A DNA stretch of 64,000 bases from RGIG4608 sp045643885 (GTDB lineage Bacteria; Bacillota; Clostridia; Oscillospirales; CAG-272). Below, piece by piece: positions 43,297-52,777 of the stretch (its first letter is position 1; each line of letters begins with the position of its first letter). The stretch covers positions 62,001 to 126,000 of the forward strand of contig JAZRFY010000030.1 of the NCBI GenBank assembly GCA_045643885.1, read 5' to 3'. The notes under the pieces are model-generated. The model saw only the letters and a list, made by a program, of their open reading frames with translations, was not told the DNA's origin and ran no database searches. Position numbers and translations under genes: made by a program.

Positions 43297-43884
43297 ATGT
43301 ATAGAAAACAAATGAAATTTCAAAGACTCGTATGCTTCGCAATCCTTGCAGCATCCGCTCTTGTATTTATTTATTCCCTCGGTCTTTCAACAGACCTTTA
43401 CGATGCATTTTACAGTACAATGCGCGACCCTAACAATATCTACAACTCAAAGGTAGAGGGTTCATGGATCTTCTATGAAATTCAGCCCTTTAACCATGCT
43501 CTTACCGCTGCATCCATCGTTCTTATTATCTGCAGCATCATCTTATTTTTGACAAATACGCACTCACGCAGAAAATACTACGTTGCTAACTACGTTGCTA
43601 CTATTTTGAATGCAGTCGTTAGCCTTGGTATCACTGTTTGGGGCATTATCAATATATCTTCCTTCAGAAATCAGTACCTTACAACCGTTGACTTTGCTGC
43701 TCTTAAGGAGTATGCCGAAAAGTGGAATACACTCTATACCGATTCAACATTCTGGTTTGATATCGGATACGTTATCTTTGGTATAGTTGTAATTTCCGTT
43801 GGACTTTCAATCTATAACCTCATTTGGAAAAAGGGATTGATGGCTGATGAACAAAGACTTATCAAAGAAGGATTGGAGGCTTAA
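43297..43884 (+). CDS. Small four-TM membrane protein of unknown function (pectin operon)
   Basis: 195 residues, four predicted TM helices (about 12-32, 68-86, 97-120, 157-180) with a longer extracytoplasmic-looking loop after helix 1 and another between helices 3 and 4 (YLTTVDFAALKEYAEKWN). Basic N- and mixed C-termini. No recognisable family. It lies between the binding-protein gene and an ATPase gene of the importer, 5 bases before the next membrane-protein gene, and so is very likely an accessory of that system. Confidence 0.75.
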   Translation: MYRKQMKFQRLVCFAILAASALVFIYSLGLSTDLYDAFYSTMRDPNNIYNSKVEGSWIFYEIQPFNHALTAASIVLIICSIILFLTNTHSRRKYYVANYVATILNAVVSLGITVWGIINISSFRNQYLTTVDFAALKEYAEKWNTLYTDSTFWFDIGYVIFGIVVISVGLSIYNLIWKKGLMADEQRLIKEGLEA

Positions 43885-43889
43885 GCATT

Positions 43890-44369
43890 ATGGCTCATAC
43901 AATCGATATTAAAAAGGACCGTTTGCGTTATACAAAGAACACAAAGTCCTCAACCTTTGCTCTTATTGCTATACTTTTTAACGTTTTCTATTTTGTAAGT
44001 CTTTATAGCTCAGACGTTGGTAATTTCTATTACAACAAGACAATCGGTGCATCCGTTATTTGTAATCTTCTCTTCCTCCTTTTCACATTCTTGTGCTCAG
44101 AGGGTGTAAAAAATTACAAAATGTCCTATTCTATAATTCTTTTTGCTCTCGGTGCATTCCAGATCGTTAGAATTTTTGGAATTCCTACAACTGCATCAAA
44201 CACATACGTAACTCTCACAGGCGTTGAGGTTTGTGTTATGGAACCCAGTCAGTTCACTTGGATATGCGTGTGCCTTATCGCGTCAGCTATCTGTTGCTTT
44301 ATAGCTGCTGCTATCGGTGTTCACCAGACAATCACTCTTAGAAATTACGAAAAGCAAATCAACAAATAA
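43890..44369 (+). CDS. Small four-TM membrane protein of unknown function (pectin operon)
   Basis: 159 residues, starting MAHTIDIKKDRLRYTKN, about four TM helices (22-40, 52-70, 77-95, 123-145) and a short cytosolic C-terminus (RNYEKQINK). No family recognised. Start 5 bases after the preceding stop, with the ribosome binding site (GGAGG) inside the previous gene. Same arrangement type as the 43297 and 45480 proteins. Confidence 0.75.
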   Translation: MAHTIDIKKDRLRYTKNTKSSTFALIAILFNVFYFVSLYSSDVGNFYYNKTIGASVICNLLFLLFTFLCSEGVKNYKMSYSIILFALGAFQIVRIFGIPTTASNTYVTLTGVEVCVMEPSQFTWICVCLIASAICCFIAAAIGVHQTITLRNYEKQINK

Positions 44370-44403
44370 TTAAAAACACTCCAAAAAGAAAGGTGTGCAT
44401 TTT

Positions 44404-45468
44404 ATGGCTTCATTGAGCTTAAAAAATATCAATAAAATATATGACAATAACGTTCAGGCCGTTTTCGATTTCAATATCGACATCAAGGACGGAGAATTTA
44501 TAGTTTTGGTTGGCCCCTCCGGTTGCGGTAAGTCAACTACTCTCCGTATGATTGCAGGTCTTGCGGATATTTCCTCAGGCGAGCTTATCATCGTTGGCAA
44601 GAACGTTACATCCCTTCCCGCTAAGGATAGAGACATTGCGATGGTTTTCCAGAACTATGCTCTCTATGCACATATGACAGTATATGAAAATATGGCATTC
44701 TCTCTTACACTTCGTAAGGAGAATCCTAACGTAATACATGAAAAGGTACTTGCGGCTGCTGAGATTCTTGGTCTTACAGACCAGCTCAACAAAAAGCCCA
44801 AGCAGCTTTCAGGCGGTCAGCGTCAGCGTGTTGCCATGGGACGTGCTATCGTTCGTACTCCCAAGGTATTCCTCTTTGACGAGCCTCTTTCCAACCTCGA
44901 CGCTAAGCTCAGAGGTGCTACAAGACGTGAGATTCTTCTCCTTCACAAGAGACTTGGAACGACTATGCTCTACGTTACTCATGACCAGACTGAAGCGCTT
45001 ACACTTGCTGACAGAATCGTATGTATGTCGATGGGTTACGTTCAGCAGATAGGTACTCCCCTTGAGCTTTACGATACTCCTGCAAATATTTTCGTTGCAA
45101 GCTTTATCGGTCTTCCTCCCATGAACTTCTTTGAAGGTAAGATCGAAGGTGGATGCTTTGTATCTCCCTTCTTCTCTGCTCCCCTTAACGATGAGCAGAA
45201 AAAGCTTCTCTCTTCCTACGAGGGCAAGGAAATTATCCTTGGCGCACGTCCTGAAAACATCATTCACGACGATAACGGTTACATCAATATTGAAGTAACT
45301 CTTAATGAAAACCTTGGTCAGACCACTCTCGTTCACGGCACAGTTAACAATCACAAGATAACTGCTAAGTTCCGTGAATGGTGCAACTACAAGAACGGCG
45401 ACAAGGTTAGCGCATCAATCAACAATATGCATTTCTTTGATAAAGAAACAACTAACGCTATCAGATAA
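44404..45468 (+). CDS. Sugar ABC transporter ATPase 1, MsmX/UgpC type
   Basis: 354 residues from the ATG at 44404 (AAAGG 10 bases upstream; a GTG at 44395 is less likely and the paralogue at 50256 starts at the same residue). Walker A GPSGCGKST, signature LSGGQRQR, Walker B VFLFDEP, switch His in YVTHDQTEA, and a C-terminal TOBE-like regulatory region (from about 245). Supplies energy to the LplB/LplC channel. The operon has a second such gene at 50256, so a mixed dimer or two alternative engines are possible. Confidence 0.93.
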   Translation: MASLSLKNINKIYDNNVQAVFDFNIDIKDGEFIVLVGPSGCGKSTTLRMIAGLADISSGELIIVGKNVTSLPAKDRDIAMVFQNYALYAHMTVYENMAFSLTLRKENPNVIHEKVLAAAEILGLTDQLNKKPKQLSGGQRQRVAMGRAIVRTPKVFLFDEPLSNLDAKLRGATRREILLLHKRLGTTMLYVTHDQTEALTLADRIVCMSMGYVQQIGTPLELYDTPANIFVASFIGLPPMNFFEGKIEGGCFVSPFFSAPLNDEQKKLLSSYEGKEIILGARPENIIHDDNGYINIEVTLNENLGQTTLVHGTVNNHKITAKFREWCNYKNGDKVSASINNMHFFDKETTNAIR

Positions 45469-45479
45469 GGAGCAATAAT

Positions 45480-46055
45480 ATGAAATCTAATAAGAATTTT
45501 TCCAATAAGCTCCGTACAAGCTTGAAAGAAATGGTGCGTAAGTTTATTGTTTCACTCAAGAAGAACCCCAGCATGATCCCTTTTTCAATGCTTATCATTT
45601 CTTTCTTGGTGTTGTCATTAAACCTTACTTCTATTTCCAATACAACAGCAACAATGCAGGGTATAGGCACAGGACTTTGCGAATTTGCATCCATGCTCTT
45701 CTCAATCCTTTCTATGATTTGCATGCTTAATGCTTTCCCGAAAAGACAGAAGCCCAATTACCTTATGGTAGGTCTTCTTTTGGGTATGTTTGCCGTTGTT
45801 ATTTTCTGCGACGTTGTCTATAGCACAAAAATCACAGCAACAATTGCAAAGCTTGGTGATAACATCAAGCGTAAGCAGTACGATGAATATATGTCAACGT
45901 ATACAACTATGATTGCTCACATCGTTCTCGTTGCACTTACCGGTGTTGCAACCGTTCTTGAGCCTTGGTTTGCAAAGCTTCTCAAGAAGATCAACACGTC
46001 TGTTGAGATCGAAGCAACTAACGTTGACAATATTGAGCTTGTCGATGAGGAGTAA
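45480..46055 (+). CDS. Small four-TM membrane protein of unknown function (pectin operon)
   Basis: 191 residues. Basic cytosolic N-terminus (about 35 residues), four hydrophobic helices (35-53, 62-85, 92-112, 143-160), and an acidic C-terminal tail ending IELVDEE. No family recognised. AAGGAG 7 bases before ATG; 11 bases after the ATPase stop. Confidence 0.75.
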   Translation: MKSNKNFSNKLRTSLKEMVRKFIVSLKKNPSMIPFSMLIISFLVLSLNLTSISNTTATMQGIGTGLCEFASMLFSILSMICMLNAFPKRQKPNYLMVGLLLGMFAVVIFCDVVYSTKITATIAKLGDNIKRKQYDEYMSTYTTMIAHIVLVALTGVATVLEPWFAKLLKKINTSVEIEATNVDNIELVDEE

Positions 46056-46064
46056 TCTTTAAAA

Positions 46065-46685
46065 ATGGCTAAACACTCTTCCCCTCGCGACACTAAAAAA
46101 ACCGAAGAATATTACAAATTAAACACGGATGCCGTTGATAAGCTTGTCAACGCAGAAAAAAATGCTTCAAAGCTTCCTCCTCTAAAGGATCCTGCAAAGC
46201 AATACCGTTCGGATTTTCTTGACCGCATCCCTGCTCCCGTTAAAGCACTTTTCATTAAATGGTGGTTTAACGGCGCCGTGTGTTACTTCATTTTGTGGGA
46301 ATACGATATTAACATCTATGCAAGAGATTTCCTTGACTTATTTGTTATTCTTACGATAGTTCTCGGTATGGTAAATGATTTGCTCGTTAATAACGCGCTC
46401 AGATTCATTGCCACTCTCCCGGGTGAAAACGATCGTTGGATGATGTTCCCCAAAAAGAAGTTTTGGACATTCTTTGCTAATATTTTATACTCATTCGTGG
46501 TTCTCTACTGCGTTGTTTGGGGATATGGAATCATCAACGTTACAGTAATAAGTGAAATCATGAACGGAGTAGAGCCGATATTATTCGGCATCATATACGT
46601 TCTTTTTGACGTTTTGTTTATAAGCATGAAAAATCTTTTCAAAACCATATTAAGGGACGCAAAAAATAAGGTGAACAAGCAATAA
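46065..46685 (+). CDS. Small membrane protein of unknown function (pectin operon)
   Basis: 206 residues. Hydrophilic N-terminus of about 65 residues (MAKHSSPRDTKKTEEYY), then an aromatic-rich stretch KWWFNGAVCYFILWEYDINIY and about four TM helices, and a Lys-rich C-terminus. No recognised family. Ten bases after the preceding gene and two before the GH28 gene, so firmly inside the operon. Confidence 0.75.
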   Translation: MAKHSSPRDTKKTEEYYKLNTDAVDKLVNAEKNASKLPPLKDPAKQYRSDFLDRIPAPVKALFIKWWFNGAVCYFILWEYDINIYARDFLDLFVILTIVLGMVNDLLVNNALRFIATLPGENDRWMMFPKKKFWTFFANILYSFVVLYCVVWGYGIINVTVISEIMNGVEPILFGIIYVLFDVLFISMKNLFKTILRDAKNKVNKQ

Positions 46686-46687
46686 TT

Positions 46688-48226
46688 ATGATAAAAACTT
46701 TATTTATTTCTTCAGGCTCGGCTTGCTTTGAGTGGGAAAACAATCTTCCCTATTATGCAGAAAATGAATATACTGTATATTTGAACGGTGAGGAGGTTCT
46801 CACCTCAAATACCAACGTGTTCTCAATTTTTGGATTGAAGCCCGATACTGAATATACAATCACAACCTCTGTAAACGAGGATGTAATAACTTTCAAAACA
46901 GAAAAATCAGCTTGCGTTATTAACGTTCGTGATTTTAATGCTTCAGGTGACGGCATAACGGACGATACAGTAGCAATTCAGACTGCGATCAACTGTATGC
47001 CTAAGCACGCCAAGCTCTTCTTCCCCAAGGGCACTTATCTCACTTCCCCTCTTTGCCTTAAGAGTCATATCACGCTCGAGCTTGACAAGGATGCAGTCCT
47101 TCTTGGACATACGGATACTGATAAATATCCCGTCATTCCCGGTCACACTCAGGATATGATAAGTGGTGAGGATATTGAGTTTGGAACTTGGGAAGGAAAT
47201 TCCGTTGTGATGCGTCAGGGACTTATCTTTGCAGAATATGCAGAGGATATCACTATTATCGGTCCCGGTACTATTGACGGAAATGCGCAAAATTCCATTT
47301 GGTGGGACAATCCCAAATCCCCTATCGCAAGACCCAGACTTCTCTTCTTTAACAGATGCGAGAATATCAGAGTTCACGGAATCATCGCGCAAAATTCTGC
47401 TTCATGGCAGCTGCACCCCTATTATTCTAAAAATATCGACTTTCTTGATATATCTATTTTTGCACCCAAGGATAGTCCCAATACTGATGCTATCGACCCT
47501 GAGGCATGCGATATTGTAAACATTATCGGATGTAAATTCAGTGTTGGCGACGACTGTATCGCTATCAAGTCTTCAAAGATAGATGTAGCCAAAAAGTATA
47601 AAACTCCCGCCAACCGTCACACAATCAGAAACTGCATCATGCAATTCGGTCACGGAGCAATTACTCTTGGCAGTGAGATGAGTGGCGGAGTTACAAACCT
47701 TACCGTTAACCGTTGTGTTTTCCGTCAGACTGACAGAGGTCTTAGAATCAAGACTCGCAGAGGACGCGGAAAATATGCCGTAATTGACGGAGTTCTCTTT
47801 GAAAACATTAAAATGGATGGAGTTATTACACCTATTGCCATCAATATGTGGTATAACTGTTGCGATCCCGATAGATACTCAGAGTATGTTTGGTCTCGCG
47901 ATGCGCTTCCCGTTGACGACCGTACTCCCTATCTTGGAGAATTCACCTTCAAGAATATGGAATGCACCGGCTGCGAGGCTGCTGCTTGCTATTGCGACGG
48001 TCTTCCCGAGCGTCCCATCAAATCCATTACGTTTGAAAATATCAATTTCTCATTTGCTGAAAATGCGCGTCCTGCAAATCCTATTATGAAGAATTTTGTA
48101 GAGCCTGCTTGCAAGATGGGAATGTATCTTGACAACGTTGAAACCCTTATAGTCAAAAACGTAAACGTTATTGGCGCAGAGGGTGACGAGATAATCGCAA
48201 ATCACGTTGGAAGAATAATAAAATAA
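46688..48226 (+). CDS. GH28 polygalacturonase, cytoplasmic
   Basis: 512 residues. An FN3-like segment (about 5-72) precedes the GH28 right-handed beta-helix. Motifs: NTDAID (265-270, Asp267), GDDC (287-290, Asp288 and Asp289), GHG (321-323, His322) and RIKT (353-356). There is no signal peptide, so it should act inside the cell on imported oligogalacturonides, releasing galacturonate (exo mode is usual for FN3-GH28 enzymes with such a layout). The ribosome binding site is weak, with start 2 bases after the previous stop, suggesting translational coupling. Confidence 0.92.
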   Translation: MIKTLFISSGSACFEWENNLPYYAENEYTVYLNGEEVLTSNTNVFSIFGLKPDTEYTITTSVNEDVITFKTEKSACVINVRDFNASGDGITDDTVAIQTAINCMPKHAKLFFPKGTYLTSPLCLKSHITLELDKDAVLLGHTDTDKYPVIPGHTQDMISGEDIEFGTWEGNSVVMRQGLIFAEYAEDITIIGPGTIDGNAQNSIWWDNPKSPIARPRLLFFNRCENIRVHGIIAQNSASWQLHPYYSKNIDFLDISIFAPKDSPNTDAIDPEACDIVNIIGCKFSVGDDCIAIKSSKIDVAKKYKTPANRHTIRNCIMQFGHGAITLGSEMSGGVTNLTVNRCVFRQTDRGLRIKTRRGRGKYAVIDGVLFENIKMDGVITPIAINMWYNCCDPDRYSEYVWSRDALPVDDRTPYLGEFTFKNMECTGCEAAACYCDGLPERPIKSITFENINFSFAENARPANPIMKNFVEPACKMGMYLDNVETLIVKNVNVIGAEGDEIIANHVGRIIK

Positions 48227-48244
48227 ATCTGAAAGGATGCTTTT

Positions 48245-49372
48245 ATGTACACAAAGATTGATGCATATATTGAAAAATTGCTTAATTGCTCAACTCCCGA
48301 TGCTCCAATCTGGAATATTGAAAGCATCAGACAGGGCAAAGCTCCTCATTGGAATTATATTGACGGTTGCATGATCACTTCCCTTCTTGAAATCGGAAGA
48401 ATCACAGGTGACAAGAAATATTTTGACTTTGCCGAGCATTTTATCGACTATTACGTATTCGATGATGGCACGATTCGTGGCTATAGCATTGAAAAATATA
48501 ACCTTGATGACCTTAACGAAGGTAGAGTGTTGTTCGAGCTCTATGAGAAAACCGGCAAGGAAAAATACAAGCTTGCTATCGAGCATCAAGCTCTTCAGCT
48601 TAAGGGACAACCCAGAACCTGCACTGATAATTTCTGGCACAAGCTCATCTATCCCAATCAGATATGGCTTGACGGTCTTTATATGGCTCAGGTTTTCAGC
48701 ACCAAATATCAAAAATATAAGCAGGAAAAAGACTACAGTGACATATTGATGCAGATTAAAAACGTCAGAAAGTATATGTTCGACGAAGAGATCGGTCTTT
48801 ATTATCACGGACTTGACTGCTCAAAATCTATCTTTTGGGCTGATAAAGAAACCGGTCTTTCTAAAAACTTCTGGCTTCGAGCTATCGGTTGGTATACAGT
48901 TGCCATGATTGATATCATCGAGATAGTTGACGATGACAAAACAAAGGCAGAAATAGCTGAGATATTCTCCGAGCTTATGCACAGTGTGATAAGATATCGC
49001 GACGAGGATAGCAAGATGTATTACCAGGTTGTAAACCTTGCCAAACGCGAGGGCAACTATCTTGAAACGAGTGGCTCATCCATGCTTGCATATGCTATGC
49101 TTAAGGGCGCAAGACTTAACGTTCTTCCCTCTCAATTTGCTACATACGGCAAGGAAACCTTTGACGGAATATGCAAGAGATATCTTAAAATCACAGATGA
49201 CGGCGACTTAAACCTTTCCGGAATATGTCTTGTTGCAGGACTTGGTCCTGAAAACAACACCCGACGCGACGGCAGCTTTGAATATTACATTTCAGAGCCC
49301 GTTGTTGAAAACGATGCAAAGGGTGTTGCTCCGTTCATTCTTTGCTATACTGAAATTTTAAGAAACACATAA
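48245..49372 (+). CDS. GH105 unsaturated rhamnogalacturonyl hydrolase
   Basis: 375 residues, an (alpha/alpha)6 barrel like YteR/YesR. Conserved pieces: HWNYIDGCM (35-43), PNQIWLDGLYMA (137-148) with the catalytic Asp143 as in YteR, and the C-terminal Gly-rich region. It removes the delta-4,5-unsaturated uronate left at the non-reducing end by pectate or rhamnogalacturonan lyases, matching the PL9 lyase of this locus. No signal peptide, so cytosolic. AAAGGA upstream of ATG. Confidence 0.92.
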   Translation: MYTKIDAYIEKLLNCSTPDAPIWNIESIRQGKAPHWNYIDGCMITSLLEIGRITGDKKYFDFAEHFIDYYVFDDGTIRGYSIEKYNLDDLNEGRVLFELYEKTGKEKYKLAIEHQALQLKGQPRTCTDNFWHKLIYPNQIWLDGLYMAQVFSTKYQKYKQEKDYSDILMQIKNVRKYMFDEEIGLYYHGLDCSKSIFWADKETGLSKNFWLRAIGWYTVAMIDIIEIVDDDKTKAEIAEIFSELMHSVIRYRDEDSKMYYQVVNLAKREGNYLETSGSSMLAYAMLKGARLNVLPSQFATYGKETFDGICKRYLKITDDGDLNLSGICLVAGLGPENNTRRDGSFEYYISEPVVENDAKGVAPFILCYTEILRNT

Positions 49373-49382
49373 GGTAAACAAT

Positions 49383-50246
49383 ATGAGATTAATGGTTCGC
49401 GCGCATGACCTTGGAGTTAAGGGCGCAGACAATATAAACAAAAGAATCACTGAGCTTGGACTTGACGGAGTTCAGCTTGTGGCATATAAATCTATAGAGG
49501 GCGTAAGCTATTCTCCATCTTCACTTTCTTCAAGTCAAGCAAGTGAGGTAGGCAACGCAATAAAGAAAAACGGCAAAGATATTGCTCTTATTGGTGCATA
49601 TTTCAATCCCGTTCATCCCAATACTGAGAAAATTTCTAACGGAATTGCAGTTTTTAAGGATTATTTATCACTTGCCAAGGAGCTTGGCTGCGATTACGTT
49701 GGCTCTGAAACAGGCTCTTATAACGGTGACCCCTGGATATATCATCCCATGAATCATTCCGACGAGGCGCTTGAAAGAGTTATCGATACCTTCTCTTCTC
49801 TTGCAGAGCATGCCGAAAAAAACGGTGTAAGCATTGCAATGGAGGGTGCTTTCGGTCACGTTTGTCACACTCCCGAAAGACTTTTACAAGCAGTAAATGC
49901 AATTGGCAAGAAAAATATAAGATTTATATTTGATTTATATAATTATCTCGATATTTCAAACGTTGAAAGCGCTTACGATATCCTTGACAGAGGTCTTTCT
50001 CTTCTCGGTGACCGTATACTCCTATTCCACATCAAGGATTTTACCGTTGAAGACGGAAAATTAAAGCAATGTGGAGTTGGAAAGGGTGTTCTCGATTTCA
50101 ATTTGATACTTTCTAAAATCTATTCCCACAACAAGGATGCGATTTTGGTTTTCGAAGGAACCTCATATGATGATCTTCCCTTCGCAATAAAACATTTAAA
50201 AGATATAATCAACAAAATTCAAAATGACGAATCCGTCATTGAGTAA
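49383..50246 (+). CDS. Sugar isomerase/epimerase-like TIM barrel
   Basis: 287 residues of the xylose-isomerase-like TIM-barrel superfamily (AP endonuclease family 2 fold): MEGAFGH around residue 157-163, FIFDLYNYLD near 180-189 and LLFHIKDF near 216-223 carry the Glu, Asp and His expected to bind a divalent metal. Such proteins isomerise, epimerise or dehydrate sugars and inositols; the reaction here is unknown. The location suggests a uronate- or unsaturated-sugar-related step. AAGGT site before ATG. Confidence 0.85.
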   Translation: MRLMVRAHDLGVKGADNINKRITELGLDGVQLVAYKSIEGVSYSPSSLSSSQASEVGNAIKKNGKDIALIGAYFNPVHPNTEKISNGIAVFKDYLSLAKELGCDYVGSETGSYNGDPWIYHPMNHSDEALERVIDTFSSLAEHAEKNGVSIAMEGAFGHVCHTPERLLQAVNAIGKKNIRFIFDLYNYLDISNVESAYDILDRGLSLLGDRILLFHIKDFTVEDGKLKQCGVGKGVLDFNLILSKIYSHNKDAILVFEGTSYDDLPFAIKHLKDIINKIQNDESVIE

Positions 50247-50255
50247 AGGAGTATT

Positions 50256-51341
50256 ATGGCATACTTATCTCTTAAGGACATTAACAAAATCTACCCCAAC
50301 GGCTTCCACGCCGTTCACAATTTCAACCTCGAGATTGAGCAGGGCGAGTTCATCATCTTCGTTGGACCCTCCGGTTGCGGTAAATCCACAACTCTTCGTA
50401 TGATTGCAGGTCTTGAGGATATCAGTAAGGGAGAATTTTATATTGACGGCGTATATGCCAACGAAATGCGTCCTCGTGAGCGTGGAGTTGCGATGGTATT
50501 CCAAAGTTATGCTCTATACCCCCACCTCTCCGTATACGACAACCTTGCATTCGGTCTTTCCCTTCAGGGTGTTGACGACGATATCATTGAGGAAAAGGTT
50601 CTTGCAACTGCTAAGATTCTTGGTCTTACTGACTACCTTGACAGAAAGCCCAGAGCTCTTTCCGGCGGTCAGCGTCAAAGAGTTGCAGTAGGTCGCGCTA
50701 TCATTCGTAAGGTTGGCATCTTCCTTATGGACGAGCCTCTTTCCAACCTTGACGCAAAGCAGCGTGTAACAATGCGTTCTGAAATTACCGATATCCACAG
50801 AAAGGTTGGTTCAACAACTATCTACGTTACTCACGACCAGACTGAAGCTATGACAATGGCTGACAGAATCGTAGTAATGAAGGACGGATACATTCAGCAG
50901 GTTGGTAATCCCTATGAGCTTTACTTCAAGCCCGTTAACCTCTTCGTTGCAGGATTTATCGGTGAGCCTCCTATGAACTTTATTCGCACAAGGGTTTGTA
51001 ACTCTTGCGTTGAAATCGGTGGAAACAAGCACGACCTCTCCTGTGTTATCGGTAGTGACATATCCAACTACGAGGGCAAGGAAATTATCGTGGGCTTCCG
51101 TCCTGAAGCAATCTCTCTTGCAGAGGTTGAAAACTCCTTCAAGCTCTCCTCAAAGGTCGAGCTTACTGAGCTTCTCGGTGACAACACAAACGTATACGTT
51201 GACATGAACGGTGACAAGGTAATCCTTAAGGTTGATCCCCATGACACACCTAAGATGGATACCGAAATTTCCTATTATGTGCCTCACAAGAGCATTTACC
51301 TCTTTGATGCAGAAACTGAAGACGTTATCAATAAGTATTAA
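50256..51341 (+). CDS. Sugar ABC transporter ATPase 2, MsmX/UgpC type
   Basis: 361 residues. Walker A GPSGCGKST, signature LSGGQRQR, Walker B IFLMDEP, and a TOBE-type C-terminus from about residue 240. Closely related to the ATPase at 44404 but with clear divergence in the regulatory domain. AAAGGAG before ATG. Last gene of the pectin operon, ahead of a strong terminator. Confidence 0.93.
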   Translation: MAYLSLKDINKIYPNGFHAVHNFNLEIEQGEFIIFVGPSGCGKSTTLRMIAGLEDISKGEFYIDGVYANEMRPRERGVAMVFQSYALYPHLSVYDNLAFGLSLQGVDDDIIEEKVLATAKILGLTDYLDRKPRALSGGQRQRVAVGRAIIRKVGIFLMDEPLSNLDAKQRVTMRSEITDIHRKVGSTTIYVTHDQTEAMTMADRIVVMKDGYIQQVGNPYELYFKPVNLFVAGFIGEPPMNFIRTRVCNSCVEIGGNKHDLSCVIGSDISNYEGKEIIVGFRPEAISLAEVENSFKLSSKVELTELLGDNTNVYVDMNGDKVILKVDPHDTPKMDTEISYYVPHKSIYLFDAETEDVINKY

Positions 51342-51344
51342 TAC

Positions 51345-51373
51345 AAAAAGCACCGTAATCACGGTGCTTTTTC
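51345..51373 (+). terminator. Intrinsic terminator of the pectin operon
   Basis: 12-bp stem AAAAAGCACCGT / ACGGTGCTTTTT with loop AATC. Confidence 0.9.
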
Positions 51374-51381
51374 TATAAAAT

Positions 51382-51412
51382 AAAGGGACTTTATTTCTAA
51401 AGTCCCCTTTTC
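51382..51412 (-). terminator. Intrinsic terminator of the uxa operon
   Basis: Stem AAAGGGACTTTA / TAAAGTCCCCTTT (one bulged C), T-rich tail on both strands; immediately beyond the end of uxaC. Confidence 0.75.
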
Positions 51413-51418
51413 TATTTA

Positions 51419-52777
51419 TCAGAAGTTGAAATATCTGAGTGCGTTGTGGTAGCAAATACCTGATACGATTTCTGTAAGAGTATCCATATCCATGGGATAT
51501 TCACCCTCGTCAACCCATTTGCCGATGAGGTTGCAAAGTATTCTTCTGAAATACTCGTGACGGGGATAGGAAACGAAGGAACGGCTATCTGTAAGCATAC
51601 CAACGAATCTTGCAAGCATACCAAGATTAGCAAGAGCCTGCATCTGACCTTCCATACCATCTCTCTGATCGTTGAACCACCAACCGGATCCGAACTGGAT
51701 CTTTCCTGCAACGGGAGCCTTCTGGAAGTTACCGAGCATTGTTCCAAGAACGTAATTATCCTTGGGGTTAAGTGTGTAGAGTATTGTCTTAGGAAGAACG
51801 TCTCTATATTCAAGGCTATTCATAAATGCAGAAAGCTTTTCTGCGATGCAAAGGTCATTGATGGAGTCAAAGCCAACGTCTGCACCAAGCTTTTCATACA
51901 TTCTTCTGTTGTTGTTACGAAGAGCGCCGATATGAAGCTGCATAGCCCAACCGAGTCTTGTATACTCTTCTGCACAAACTGTGAGCATAGCTGTCTTGAA
52001 TGCATCGATTTCCGCATCTGTAAGCTCACCGCCTGCCATTCTCTTATTGAAGGCTGCTTCAGCATCGCCTTCACCGTAAGGAACGTATTCAAGAGCATGG
52101 TCGGAAAGACGGCATCCATGATCGTGGAAATACTGGATTCTTGCTCTCATCCAGGCAACAAGCTCGGAATATGTCTTAACACCTGTCTGCTCAATATAAG
52201 GCAAGAAGGTTTCTTTGCCGATTTCAACTGCCTTATCGGGACGGAATGTGGGAAGAATCTTTGTTTCAAAATCCTTAAGCTGCTCGTGATATTCGAGAGT
52301 GTCGATAGGATCGTCAGTTGTACAAATGATAGCAACGTTTGAACGCTTGATAAGGTTTTGTGCGCTATACTCATCCTTTGCAAGGCATTCGTTAACCCTA
52401 TTCCAGATTCTTTCGCAGCTTTCTTCGTTAAGAGTTTCATCGATATCGAAATATCTCTTAAGCTCGAGATGTGTCCAGTGGTAGAGGGGGTTGCCTATAA
52501 GATAAGGAACTGTTTTAGCAAACGCCTTGAACTTTTCATATTCATCAGCACCGCCCGTAATATATTCCTCGTCAACGCCGTTTGTTCTCATCTGACGCCA
52601 TTTGTAGTGGTCACCGCCAAGGAAGAGATCAAATGCGTTCTTGAATTTGTAGTTTTCTGCAATCATCTTAGGAGAAAGATGGCAGTGATAGTCAATAATG
52701 GGAAGATCCTTAACTGCAGCATAGAGCTTTCTTGCAGTTTCTGTCTTGAGCATGAAATTATCATTAATGAAACTCAT
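51419..52777 (-). CDS. uxaC: Glucuronate/galacturonate isomerase
   Basis: 452 residues, close to the family norm of about 465. Isomerises D-galacturonate to D-tagaturonate (and D-glucuronate to D-fructuronate), the first cytosolic step. N-terminal metal motif DYHCHL (His31, His33), TDDP near 148, and long conserved stretches (GWAMQLHIGALRNNN; GSGWWFNDQRDGM). Its ATG overlaps the stop of uxaA (ATGA), so the two are translationally coupled. Order in the operon is uxaB-uxaA-uxaC. Confidence 0.96.
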   Translation of the reverse strand: MSFINDNFMLKTETARKLYAAVKDLPIIDYHCHLSPKMIAENYKFKNAFDLFLGGDHYKWRQMRTNGVDEEYITGGADEYEKFKAFAKTVPYLIGNPLYHWTHLELKRYFDIDETLNEESCERIWNRVNECLAKDEYSAQNLIKRSNVAIICTTDDPIDTLEYHEQLKDFETKILPTFRPDKAVEIGKETFLPYIEQTGVKTYSELVAWMRARIQYFHDHGCRLSDHALEYVPYGEGDAEAAFNKRMAGGELTDAEIDAFKTAMLTVCAEEYTRLGWAMQLHIGALRNNNRRMYEKLGADVGFDSINDLCIAEKLSAFMNSLEYRDVLPKTILYTLNPKDNYVLGTMLGNFQKAPVAGKIQFGSGWWFNDQRDGMEGQMQALANLGMLARFVGMLTDSRSFVSYPRHEYFRRILCNLIGKWVDEGEYPMDMDTLTEIVSGICYHNALRYFNF

